17,737 nucleotides of DNA from an uncultured Bacilli bacterium (lineage in GTDB: Bacteria > Bacillota_I > Bacilli_A > RF39 > UBA660), in NCBI GenBank assembly GCA_910586295.1, contig CAJUGE010000105.1:1-17737 (forward strand), in the 5' to 3' direction. The notes beneath the pieces are model-generated. The model worked only from the letters and a program-made list of their open reading frames with translations, searched no databases and had not been told where the DNA came from. The position numbers and the translations under genes were made by a program. This document shows, piece by piece, positions 1 through 6,970 of this stretch. Position 1 is the first letter of the stretch, and every line of letters begins with the position of its first letter.

Positions 1-97
1 ATGTAAATGCTTTTATTAAAAAGTTTAAAATGGTAAGTACAAGATATAGGAATAGAAGAAAAAATTTTAAATTACACATGACACTTATATGTAGTAT

Positions 98-433
98 TTA
101 TAATTTTGAAACTGCTAATTTATAGTTTACGGACAAGCCTAATGATTCTTCTAATTTTTCTAAAGATTCCAAAATTACTGGCAACAAAGATAACGTATCA
201 ATATATTCTTCAAGTACATTCAAGTTGTCTAATATTTTCTCTAAATCTTCTAAAGGACCATTTTCTTCTAGAATACGAGAAAAACAATCGTTTTCAAAAC
301 GATAACGTGCTTTTATATTGGGTAAAAAATAGCCAAGCTTTGCCTCTAGAGTTTCAAGTTTTTCAGATATGATATCATTTTTATTTTTTATTTCCTTTTC
401 TAATACTTTGGTATCCTTTATTTCTTGTTCCAT
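98..433 (-). CDS. Hypothetical small coiled-coil protein (111 aa)
   Basis: I do not recognise this protein. It is acidic and almost entirely helix-forming. Residues 1-35 have a Lys/Glu heptad-like pattern, and residues 60-100 are rich in Leu and Glu, which suggests a coiled coil. There is no signal peptide or membrane segment, so it is probably cytoplasmic. The start is well supported: an AAGGGGAG ribosome binding site lies about 7 bases before the ATG, and a near-consensus promoter precedes it at 465-493. It lies downstream of rlmN on the same strand but has its own promoter, so it is probably a separate unit. No clear terminator is visible after it, and positions 1-97 hold nothing I can identify. 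It is a real gene with good confidence, but its function is unknown. Confidence 0.7.
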   Translation of the reverse strand: MEQEIKDTKVLEKEIKNKNDIISEKLETLEAKLGYFLPNIKARYRFENDCFSRILEENGPLEDLEKILDNLNVLEEYIDTLSLLPVILESLEKLEESLGLSVNYKLAVSKL

Positions 434-464
434 AAAACACTCCCCTTAATAATTAATGATAAGT

Positions 465-493
465 ATAGTACTACATTTATATACAAATGTCAA
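465..493 (-). promoter_or_regulatory. Promoter of the 111-aa coiled-coil gene
   Basis: On the minus strand a perfect -35 box TTGACA (488-493) is followed, after exactly 17 bases, by TACTAT (465-470) as the -10 box. The gene's binding site and ATG follow about 30 bases downstream. It sits right behind the rlmN stop codon. An all-AT hairpin just after that stop (arms AAAAATTA and TAATTTTT) may be a weak terminator. Confidence 0.7.
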
Positions 494-506
494 CAAAAAT
501 TATATC

Positions 507-1529
507 TTAATTTTTCTCTAAATAACTTGCTCTTAACTGTCCACAAGCTCCTTTAATATTTTTCCCCATCTCATGTCTAATGCCGACTTGTATTCCTGCA
601 TTATATAAAATATCATAAAATTTATCTTGCCTATTCTTACTTGCTCTTCTAAATTCAGTATGACTTGTACTATTATAAGGTATCAAATTAACATAAGCAA
701 GTTTACCTTTTAATAAAGTGGCTAATTCCCTAGCACATTCTTCACTATCATTAATACCATCAAGCAATATATATTCCATAGTAACACGCCTATTAGTTTT
801 CTCTATATAATAATCTATTGCTCCCAAAAGTTCTTTAATATTGTACGCTTTGTTTATTGGCATAATCTTATTTCTTAACTCATCATTAGGTGCATGCAGA
901 CTAATCGCAAGATTCACTTGTCCTTCTAAATCAGCAAATTCTTTTATCTTAAGAACTAACCCACAAGTCGAAACTGTTATCTTTCTACTTCCTAAATCTA
1001 TTCCCTTAGGACAAGTCAAAATACTTAAAGCGTTAATTAAATTATCATAATTATCAAAAGGTTCACCTATACCCATAATAACAACATTTTGTATTCTAAT
1101 ATTCTCTAGTTTTTCTATAGTAAATACTTGCAAAATTATCTCAGAAGTACTTAAATTTCTTATCTTTTTTAGTCTTCCACTTTCACAAAAAGCACAACTC
1201 ATATTACATCCTATTTGTGTACTTATACAAAGACTAGTGGCATAATCATGTCTCATAAGAACACACTCTATCGCACCACCATCTACCTCTAGTAAAAATT
1301 TATCAGTATCGTCACTTCTAAGAACTTCTAATACCTTTAATGATTTTAAAATATAATTGCTATTAAGAAAACTCTTTAATTCTTTACTTATATTACTAAT
1401 TTCATCAAAAGAATTTACTTTTCTCTTATATATTCCTTCAAATACTTGAGTAGCATTAAATTTCTTAAATCCATTACTAACTAATATATCTTCTAGTTCC
1501 TTAAGTGTATAACCAAAAATACTATTCAT
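507..1529 (-). CDS. rlmN: RlmN-family radical SAM 23S rRNA A2503 methyltransferase
   Basis: This enzyme family uses radical S-adenosylmethionine chemistry to methylate C2 of adenosine 2503 in 23S rRNA, and also certain tRNAs. The [4Fe-4S] motif CxxxCxxC is Cys108, Cys112 and Cys115. The two further cysteines of the RlmN/Cfr mechanism are present: Cys101, seven residues before the cluster, and Cys329 in GACGQLRA. The segments VIMGIGEPFDNY (150-161) and ISLHAPNDELR (209-219) match the YloN/RlmN type rather than Cfr. The length of 340 is slightly short for RlmN. After the cluster it reads CESGRLKK instead of the usual CATG/CAST-G-F segment. The start ATG overlaps the alaS stop by 8 bases and has only a weak binding site, so translation is probably coupled to alaS. 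A specialised paralogue or Cfr-like variant is possible if a second rlmN exists in the genome. Confidence 0.85.
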   Translation of the reverse strand: MNSIFGYTLKELEDILVSNGFKKFNATQVFEGIYKRKVNSFDEISNISKELKSFLNSNYILKSLKVLEVLRSDDTDKFLLEVDGGAIECVLMRHDYATSLCISTQIGCNMSCAFCESGRLKKIRNLSTSEIILQVFTIEKLENIRIQNVVIMGIGEPFDNYDNLINALSILTCPKGIDLGSRKITVSTCGLVLKIKEFADLEGQVNLAISLHAPNDELRNKIMPINKAYNIKELLGAIDYYIEKTNRRVTMEYILLDGINDSEECARELATLLKGKLAYVNLIPYNSTSHTEFRRASKNRQDKFYDILYNAGIQVGIRHEMGKNIKGACGQLRASYLEKN

Positions 1530-3270
1530 CTATAAGCACAGCCTTTATTCTACGCACACCTGTACTAGAACTTTCTTCTTTTGTAATTTTAAACAAACCA
1601 AGTTCACTAGTATTACTTACATGTGGACCTCCACATAATTCTTTTGAAACATCACCTATACTATAAACTGTAACTATATCAGGGTATTTCTCTATAAACA
1701 TACACTCTGCTCCACTCTTAATAGCCTCCTCTTTAGGCATTTCTTCTACAGTTACATCTATTCCTGCTTTTATCCATTTATTAACTAATTCCTCAGTTTT
1801 CATCTTCTCTTCATCACTTAGCTTATGGTCACATGAAAAATCAAACCTCATTCTTTCACTAGTGATGTTACTTCCCTTTTGATGAACATCTTTATTAACT
1901 ACTATTTTTAAAGCAGCATTAAGTAAATGTGTAGCAGTATGATATTTTATCTCTACTTCACTATCTCCTGCAAGTCCACCTTTAAACTTACCAGCTGAAG
2001 CAGTTCTAGACAATTCTTGATGTTCCTTAAATCTCTTAGAAAATCCTTCTTCATCTACTCTTATCCCACGTTCACTTGCAAGTTCAATAGTAAGTTCAAT
2101 AGGAAACCCATAAGTATCATATAAATGAAAAGCACTTTCACCGTCTATTAATTTACTATTATTAACTACTTTCTCAAACTCACGAAGTCCCTTAACCAAA
2201 GTTTTACTGAATCTCTCTTTCTCATCTCTAAGAACATCTAAAACAATACTTTCATTTTCTTCTAATTCTTTATAATAACTCTTATATTTATTTATAATAA
2301 TCCTTGCTATTTGCTGTTCCCAATCACTAAACTCATCTATTCCTAAACTCTTAGCATGTCTAATCGCACGTCTAATAAGTCTTCTCAAAATATAACCTTG
2401 GTCAGTATTACTTGGTTTAATCCCAGATGGATCGGCAGATATAAACACTGCTGTTCTTAAATGGTCTGCAATAATTCTCATACTCTTTTCATTTCCTTCA
2501 TAAGGTAAACCACTTATATTAGAAATCAAATCTATAACATCACTCCAAATACTAGACTTATAATTATCTAAAACACCTTCTAATACAGCAGTAGTTCTCT
2601 CTACTCCCATACCAGTATCTACATTTTGTTTAGGAAGAAGTGAAATATTACCATCTTTATCTTTCATAAATTCCATAAACACATTATTCCAAATCTCAAC
2701 CCATCTCTCATCACTAGGATCAAATACTTCTGGAACTGTATCAGTACTTCTAAAATAGAAAATCTCAGTATCAGGTCCACAAGGCCCACTCTCGCCTGCT
2801 ATCCAAAAATTATCTTCTACTGTTTTAGCAATTCTATCTTCACTTATCCCTAAACTTTTCCATTTATTATAACTAACTTCATCAAATGGAATATCACCTT
2901 CTCCAGCATAAACAGTAACAGCAAGCCTATCTACTGGAATACCTAAAGTCTTAGTCAAAAACTCAAAACTCCATTCTATTGACTCATCTTTAAAATAATC
3001 TCCTAAACTCCAATTACCAAGCATTTCAAAAAATGTATGATGAGTAGTATCACCAACACTATCCAAATCATTAGTTCTTACACACTTTTGATAATCAACT
3101 AACCTAGTTCCATAAGGATGAGTTTGACCCATTAAATATGGTATTAATGGTTGCATACCAGCAGTATTAAACAAAACTGAAGGGTCATTCTCAGGCACTA
3201 CAGGTGCACTAGGTATTTGCTTATGTCCTTTACTTACAAAAAATTCTATATATTTATCTTTTAAATTCAT
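1522..3270 (-). CDS. alaS: Alanyl-tRNA synthetase, short form lacking the C-terminal DHHA1/C-Ala region
   Basis: This enzyme attaches alanine to tRNA-Ala in the cytoplasm. The class II catalytic core is complete: RTNDLDSVG (66-73), HHTFFEMLGNWSLGDYF (77-93), GESGPCGPDTEIF (159-171) and the GYILRRLIRRAIRHA segment (292-306). The editing (SAD) domain has both zinc/editing motifs, HTATH (444-448) and CGGPH with Cys546 and His550. The protein stops right after this domain at VRRIKAVLIDE, giving 582 residues against roughly 870 for typical bacterial AlaRS. The C-terminal DHHA1 and C-Ala region is therefore absent; this is a clean end, not a frameshift that I can see. Variants such as GESGPCGPD and NTDQGYILRR differ from the common GDTGPCGPC and EGRGYVLRR. 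The ATG is preceded by GAGGAGA at a good distance. No T-box lies directly upstream; one is found two genes away. Confidence 0.9.
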   Translation of the reverse strand: MNLKDKYIEFFVSKGHKQIPSAPVVPENDPSVLFNTAGMQPLIPYLMGQTHPYGTRLVDYQKCVRTNDLDSVGDTTHHTFFEMLGNWSLGDYFKDESIEWSFEFLTKTLGIPVDRLAVTVYAGEGDIPFDEVSYNKWKSLGISEDRIAKTVEDNFWIAGESGPCGPDTEIFYFRSTDTVPEVFDPSDERWVEIWNNVFMEFMKDKDGNISLLPKQNVDTGMGVERTTAVLEGVLDNYKSSIWSDVIDLISNISGLPYEGNEKSMRIIADHLRTAVFISADPSGIKPSNTDQGYILRRLIRRAIRHAKSLGIDEFSDWEQQIARIIINKYKSYYKELEENESIVLDVLRDEKERFSKTLVKGLREFEKVVNNSKLIDGESAFHLYDTYGFPIELTIELASERGIRVDEEGFSKRFKEHQELSRTASAGKFKGGLAGDSEVEIKYHTATHLLNAALKIVVNKDVHQKGSNITSERMRFDFSCDHKLSDEEKMKTEELVNKWIKAGIDVTVEEMPKEEAIKSGAECMFIEKYPDIVTVYSIGDVSKELCGGPHVSNTSELGLFKITKEESSSTGVRRIKAVLIDE

Positions 3271-3287
3271 TTCTATCTCTCCTCACT

Positions 3288-3340
3288 CTTTTCTGTCTCA
3301 CTTTAACACAATTTACAGGCTACTTTTACAGGCTACTTTT
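3288..3340. repeat. 53-bp direct repeat, copy 1 (alaS-proximal)
   Basis: This block is identical at all 53 positions to 3402-3454. Its last 26 bases are two perfect tandem copies of the 13-mer ACAGGCTACTTTT (3315-3327 and 3328-3340). It lies about 18 bases upstream of the alaS start codon, so it would form part of the leader of any transcript reading into alaS. I see no T-box core (TGGNACC) or other known riboswitch signature in it. Confidence 0.9.
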
Positions 3341-3401
3341 TCACGAAAAACAATTTAACAATAGCCATCAATCCCAGAGTATAACAGTATTTTTCTGTAT
3401 A

Positions 3402-3454
3402 CTTTTCTGTCTCACTTTAACACAATTTACAGGCTACTTTTACAGGCTACTTTT
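3402..3454. repeat. 53-bp direct repeat, copy 2 (abuts the ATPase stop codon)
   Basis: This is an exact copy of 3288-3340 at an offset of 114 bases, again ending in two tandem 13-mers. It ends at the base next to the stop codon of the upstream AlbA_2/ATPase gene. The 61 bases between the copies are unique. On the minus strand TTGTGT inside this copy, with TATACA 18 bases on, is a weak promoter candidate that copy 1 cannot form. Confidence 0.9.
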
Positions 3455-4837
3455 CTATTTTAACACTCTATAAAATCCAGTTTTATCAGAGCCGATTCTC
3501 TCAATATAACCCTTATCCTTTAATTGTTTTAAATTCTTAGTAACAGCAGCACGTGATAAATTTAACACTATCATAATATCCAAACGATTAACATCTTTTC
3601 TATTTTTCATAACTTCCAATATTTTCTTCTGAGTATCATTCAAATCCTCCCCATAACTTACATCATCATTAACTTTTCTTCGAGTAACAACTTTATTATT
3701 AAACTCATCTAATAACTCCAAATACTTCTTAGATGGATTACATCTTATCAACAAACATTCTTCATAAATTTTAACATTAGGAAGTGGAGTTCCAACTCTT
3801 TTACATTCTTTCTTTATATATTCAAAACCTCTACCCCAACTTTCTATAAAACCAGATTTATAAAACACTTCTGCAATGATTGGATTATATGGTATAGAAA
3901 CATGTTTTTTAAATAAATCTTTTCTTTCTATTTCTTTAGGAAATTTTCCCTGATTTCCAATATATATTTTATCCTCATAAATACTAATTTGTATAGTATT
4001 GAAACTCTCATACGCCTTGTGAACAATACTATTTAAAAGCAACTCTCTAAACGCGTCATACGGAAATATATACTCTTCTATTCTTTGTATTCCCTCATAT
4101 CTTATAAGTGCCTTCAAATATTTAATATACACGAGTTCCATAACTTTATCAACTTGTAAAATAAGTGGTCCATGTACCTCATCATGATATACTAAGTCTG
4201 AATCATCTTCAGCAAAAAAACCAATTTTTACATAAGCATTATGTACCCATCTTTCAGGATTCTTACTAAACAAAAGTACACCTGCATAATTTAATTTATT
4301 TCCATCATATACACCTAAATTAATAAGCAAAGTTTCTAAATTAATATTAACGTCCTCTTGAGATAATTTTCCTTTTCTAACTGCCCTTTCTTTAAAGTAT
4401 TTAATTGCTTCCATATCTATATCATCTAATGTTGCATTTAAAACAATATAACTCTCCCAATTCTTACCATATAAATTAAACATTATTGTCTCTAACTCTA
4501 AGCCAGTTATTTCATGATTAGTCGCACCACTCCTCTTATATATTTTACCTTTATAATATACAAGTCTTGAATGTTTAACTACGTCTATTCTCATATATTC
4601 TAATCCATTATATTCTAACAAACTAACATCAACAATAATACCTAAAGTACTAGTTATCTTACTAGGTATATCATCAATTAATTTCTTTGCATTTTTAACA
4701 CCAACTACATTTCCGTCATCATCTACTCCAACGTACAAAGTTCCACCAATTGCATTTGCTAGTCCACATATTTCCTTCAAATACTCATCTTTCCATATTA
4801 ATTTAAATTCTAAATCTTGATTTTCTATTCCTAACAT
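3455..4837 (-). CDS. AlbA_2 / HATPase_c_4 / winged-helix putative transcriptional regulator (RecG C-terminal-like)
   Basis: The protein has the layout of a widespread family annotated as putative DNA-binding or ATP-binding proteins. An AlbA_2 (Schlafen-type) nucleic-acid-binding domain spans about residues 5-112, with ANAIGGTLYVGVDDDGNVVG. A GHKL-type ATPase domain spans about 255-365, with FRELLLNSIVHKAY as the N box, GNQGKFP and GRGFEYIKK. A C-terminal winged helix (about 400-460) contains LSRAAVTKNLKQLKDKGYIER. The substrate and targets are unknown; this layout usually suggests a regulator. I chose ATG 4837 (460 aa) because the GAGGTGA binding site overlaps the earlier in-frame GTG at 4846. 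It has its own strong promoter with symmetrical sequences that could be an operator, so autoregulation is a reasonable guess. It lies between the dNMP-kinase-like gene and alaS, all on one strand. Confidence 0.85.
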   Translation of the reverse strand: MLGIENQDLEFKLIWKDEYLKEICGLANAIGGTLYVGVDDDGNVVGVKNAKKLIDDIPSKITSTLGIIVDVSLLEYNGLEYMRIDVVKHSRLVYYKGKIYKRSGATNHEITGLELETIMFNLYGKNWESYIVLNATLDDIDMEAIKYFKERAVRKGKLSQEDVNINLETLLINLGVYDGNKLNYAGVLLFSKNPERWVHNAYVKIGFFAEDDSDLVYHDEVHGPLILQVDKVMELVYIKYLKALIRYEGIQRIEEYIFPYDAFRELLLNSIVHKAYESFNTIQISIYEDKIYIGNQGKFPKEIERKDLFKKHVSIPYNPIIAEVFYKSGFIESWGRGFEYIKKECKRVGTPLPNVKIYEECLLIRCNPSKKYLELLDEFNNKVVTRRKVNDDVSYGEDLNDTQKKILEVMKNRKDVNRLDIMIVLNLSRAAVTKNLKQLKDKGYIERIGSDKTGFYRVLK

Positions 4838-4879
4838 AACATTCACCTCAATTTCAACACACTTATTCCAAGTAACAAT

Positions 4880-4908
4880 ACTATACCATAGTCATAAATG
4901 ATAGTCAA
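4880..4908 (-). promoter_or_regulatory. Promoter with candidate operator for the AlbA_2/ATPase gene
   Basis: TTGACT (4903-4908), a 17-base spacer and TATAGT (4880-4885) make a near-consensus minus-strand promoter. Two symmetries overlap it: the inverted repeat ACTAT-acc-ATAGT (4880-4892) covering the -10 box, and a direct repeat ATAGTCA at 13-base spacing (4888-4894 and 4901-4907) reaching the -35 box. A regulator bound here would block RNA polymerase. The product's own winged helix is an obvious candidate, but this is inference. Confidence 0.75.
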
Positions 4909-4930
4909 CAAAAATCAAACATTTTTTCGT

Positions 4931-5482
4931 TTAAATCTCACTTGCCAATTTAGAAGCCTTATCTTTTAATTCGTCTAATCCTTTATCATTATAAAGAACG
5001 TAATCAAAGTCATTATACTCATCAAGTTCAGTCTCAGTTATATGATTCTTTTGTTCACTTGATAACCTACTCTCATAATCAGGTCTAAGTATATTTATAG
5101 AAGTAACTCTACTAAAATTATCTCTAATCATTTCAATCTCTTTTACAACTCTAGCATCACTAATAATTACAACATCATAAAAATAACTATAAACTTCTAT
5201 ATCTTGTATCATCCTTTTAATAACAAACTCTTCATCTATTTTTTCTCTAATTATACTAGTCCCTAACATCTGTAAAAACTCTCTAGGTTTAGTCTCATCA
5301 CTACCATCCCAACCAGTTATCTTTTTAGTATATTCTTTAAAAGAACTAGCATACTGAAGTATAACAACTTCCAAACCCTTACTCTCATAATAATCTTTCA
5401 TAAAGATAGCAGTTGTATCCTTACCCGCCCGTGCTTTACCACTTAAAATTATTACTTTCACATCTTTCTTCTTTATCTCCAT
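4931..5482 (-). CDS. Deoxynucleoside monophosphate kinase-like P-loop protein
   Basis: This is a small P-loop kinase related to the phage-type dNMP kinases, which phosphorylate dNMPs to dNDPs. The Walker A loop is GKARAGKDT at residues 15-23. VVIISDARVVKEIEMI (about 108-123) fits the Walker B and following region, and NHITETELDEY fits the lid/C-terminal part. The length of 183 residues is normal for the group. The true start is ATG 5482, preceded by AAGGAGG at ideal spacing. The frame stays open for 17 codons further upstream, but those bases are the T-box terminator stem and its U-tract, so they are leader RNA. It is the first gene behind an alanine T-box, a place normally held by alaS. Other small kinases (cytidylate, adenylate or dephospho-CoA kinase-like) are possible; the substrate is not certain. 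Confidence 0.8.
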   Translation of the reverse strand: MEIKKKDVKVIILSGKARAGKDTTAIFMKDYYESKGLEVVILQYASSFKEYTKKITGWDGSDETKPREFLQMLGTSIIREKIDEEFVIKRMIQDIEVYSYFYDVVIISDARVVKEIEMIRDNFSRVTSINILRPDYESRLSSEQKNHITETELDEYNDFDYVLYNDKGLDELKDKASKLASEI

Positions 5483-5503
5483 AACTTCCTCCTTCTCATT
5501 AAT

Positions 5504-5555
5504 AAAAAGAAAAACCACATAAACCCATTCCAAAAGGAACGTTTAGGCTACGTGG
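5504..5555 (-). terminator. T-box-controlled intrinsic terminator
   Basis: CCACGUA and the inner CGUUCC pair with UAUGUGG and GGAAUG around a UUUU loop, followed by UUUUUCUUUUU (5504-5514). The left arm overlaps the T-box core, so antiterminator and terminator exclude each other, as in classical T-box leaders. The SD of the dNMP-kinase-like gene begins about ten bases after the U-tract. Confidence 0.85.
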
Positions 5556-5706
5556 TACCATCCTTAATTTCACTTAATTTTATATAACGGTTTAACCCGG
5601 AATTTATTAAATTCACTAAAAGAATAGCTTTTGGGCACTTACACTAATCCTACTTACACCAATGTAGAACTCTCTATTTAGCTAACCGTACCTTACTTAT
5701 TTCTTT
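5504..5706 (-). ncRNA. T-box riboswitch leader, specifier read as GCU (alanine)
   Basis: The minus-strand RNA carries the T-box landmarks in order. An AGUAA bulge opens Stem I, then AGAGAG (5670-5675) and UUGGUG (5657-5662) form the distal Stem I elements. CCGUUAU (5584-5590) follows, and the T-box core AAGGAUGGUACCACG lies at 5551-5565, with UGGU for the tRNA acceptor end. My fold of Stem I pairs AAAGAA with UUCUUU at the base, then GGUAC with GUGCC and UUAGCUAA with UUAGU(G)UAA. The loop left between base and upper helix is AAAAGCUA, which puts GCU (5626-5628), followed by the usual A, in the specifier position. A small hairpin GAAUUU-AAU-AAAUUC fits Stem III. Uncharged tRNA-Ala should favour antitermination. 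The 5' part overlaps the last ten codons of the permease gene. Confidence 0.92.
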
Positions 5707-6849
5707 CTTAATGCTTTTATCTTTACTATATCCAAAGAAATCAAACTTTTCATCTAAGAATACATATATTATTTTTATTATAGCCACCAAAGGAGTAGCA
5801 ATAATCATACCCATTATACCAAAGAAATGTTCAAATATCAACAAGGATATAACAACAGTCACAGGATGTAAATCCATCGTCTTTCCTATAATATAAGGAT
5901 GTAAGAAATTTCCCTCTATTCCTTGAACTAAAACTATAAACACCAATGTTAATATACCAATTAGTGGAGACTGACTAAATGCTATTAATACTGCAGGAAC
6001 CCCACCTATATAAGGACCAACATATGGAATAATATTAGTAACAGCACAGAAGAAAGCAAAAAGTACTGCTGCATCTAACCCTATAATTTCAAATCCTATA
6101 ACAGAAATAACAAATAACATTAAAGACACTAAAAGTGTACCATTAACAAATTTAGATAGCACTTCACTTATACTAGTAAGTAAATTTTCTGCATCAGCCC
6201 TAAACTTTTTTGGAACAATACTAGTAAAATGTTCCCCTAAAGTATTGAAATTAAATAATAAATAAAATCCTATTACCATACCAATTAAGAATTTACCTAT
6301 ACCACTAAGTAATCCTTGAACTATATTTAAAACCTTAGTAGGCAAATCTGTAGCAAGACCTTTGGCAAATTCTTCTATATATTGAATAAATTCCACTTTA
6401 GTCTCTGTCATATCTATATTAGTAGTATTAGAAAGTTTAAGAAATACTTTATCAATAACTTCCCTAGCATCTTTCATTAAATCAGGTATCATCTTAACCA
6501 TCTCATTAATTTGTTCAATTAAAGTTGGAATAACAGCCAAACAGAATAGATAAATAATTACTAAAAGTAATAAAAATACGATTGCAACACCAAGCCCTCT
6601 TTTAACACCCTTTTCCTGTAATTTATTAACTAAAGGATTTAAAAGCCAAGCAATAATAAAACCTATAAAGAATGGACTTATCACTTTAAGTATAGTAAAT
6701 ATTACTGGAAGAACATTCCAAGTTTTAAGTAAAAATGTCACACCACCTATTAGTAAAACTATTAGCATAAAATAAAACAAATTCAAAACTCTACTTCCTG
6801 TCTTAATCGCACTATTTAACTCTTCTACATTAATCTTTTCTTTCTTCAT
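5674..6849 (-). CDS. AI-2E family (UPF0118) membrane permease, YrrI-like
   Basis: This is a polytopic inner-membrane protein of the AI-2E/PerM family, whose members are annotated as autoinducer-2 exporters or sodium/proton antiporters; the substrate here is unknown. Two hydrophobic hairpins open the protein, a large less hydrophobic segment lies roughly at residues 110-190, and further membrane helices follow. The family signature appears as ITNIIPYVGPYIGGVPAVL and later as GKTMDLHPVTVVISLLIFE with a GIIGMI-like segment. The length of 391 is typical. I prefer ATG 6849, because ATG 6876 would begin at the expected transcription start below a TATAAT box; the binding site before 6849 (GAAGAGTGAT) is only moderate. 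In Bacillus the homologue yrrI lies directly upstream of the alaS T-box, which fits the T-box found here. The stop codon lies inside T-box Stem I. Confidence 0.9.
   Translation of the reverse strand: MKKEKINVEELNSAIKTGSRVLNLFYFMLIVLLIGGVTFLLKTWNVLPVIFTILKVISPFFIGFIIAWLLNPLVNKLQEKGVKRGLGVAIVFLLLLVIIYLFCLAVIPTLIEQINEMVKMIPDLMKDAREVIDKVFLKLSNTTNIDMTETKVEFIQYIEEFAKGLATDLPTKVLNIVQGLLSGIGKFLIGMVIGFYLLFNFNTLGEHFTSIVPKKFRADAENLLTSISEVLSKFVNGTLLVSLMLFVISVIGFEIIGLDAAVLFAFFCAVTNIIPYVGPYIGGVPAVLIAFSQSPLIGILTLVFIVLVQGIEGNFLHPYIIGKTMDLHPVTVVISLLIFEHFFGIMGMIIATPLVAIIKIIYVFLDEKFDFFGYSKDKSIKKEISKVRLAK
5725..5753 (-). promoter_or_regulatory. Candidate promoter for the T-box transcript, inside the permease gene
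   Basis: ATGAAA (5748-5753), a 17-base spacer and TATAGT (5725-5730) lie about 20 bases upstream of the base of Stem I. The -35 match is weak (4 of 6). The T-box RNA could instead come from read-through of the permease transcript. Confidence 0.3.
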
Positions 6850-6884
6850 CTTATCACTCTTCTCTTTTAAATACATTCTATCAA

Positions 6885-6936
6885 ATTATATGGTAAAAGT
6901 TAACATTTCTTGTAAACTGTTTGACATATTTTTACC
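6885..6936 (-). promoter_or_regulatory. Candidate promoter and overlapping inverted repeat upstream of the permease gene
   Basis: A perfect TATAAT (6885-6890) lies 35 bases upstream of the chosen permease start. No good -35 box is found at 17 bases; TTTACA stands too far away at 20. Directly upstream are the arms GGTAAAA (6892-6898) and TTTTACC (6930-6936), with a looser inner match GTTAACA/TGTTTGAC. This could be an operator covering the -35 region or part of a weak terminator for the 52-aa gene. Confidence 0.3.
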
Positions 6937-6970
6937 AAATTTATTTAAAACTAAGAAAAAAGAGTAAAAA

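Noticed and set aside
1522..3270. alaS truncated by a frameshift or early stop
   Set aside because: The protein ends at a natural domain border, and rlmN begins within its stop region in a tidy 8-base overlap, with no AlaRS C-terminal sequence downstream in another frame.
3288..3454. A second T-box directly in front of alaS
   Set aside because: The 53-bp repeats share only GTAGCCT with the T-box terminator arm and lack the UGGNACC core and Stem I elements.
5483..5533. An N-terminal extension of 17 codons on the dNMP-kinase-like gene
   Set aside because: These bases are the right arm and U-tract of the T-box terminator; the ideal binding site AAGGAGG serves ATG 5482.
5626..5652. A valine specifier (GUA or GUG) for the T-box
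   Set aside because: Those triplets fall in bases that pair in the upper Stem I helix of my fold; GCU followed by A lies in the loop, and the gene neighbourhood fits alanine.
6921..6949. A plus-strand promoter beginning with TTGACA at 6921
   Set aside because: No acceptable -10 box follows at 16-18 bases, and no plus-strand gene lies downstream.
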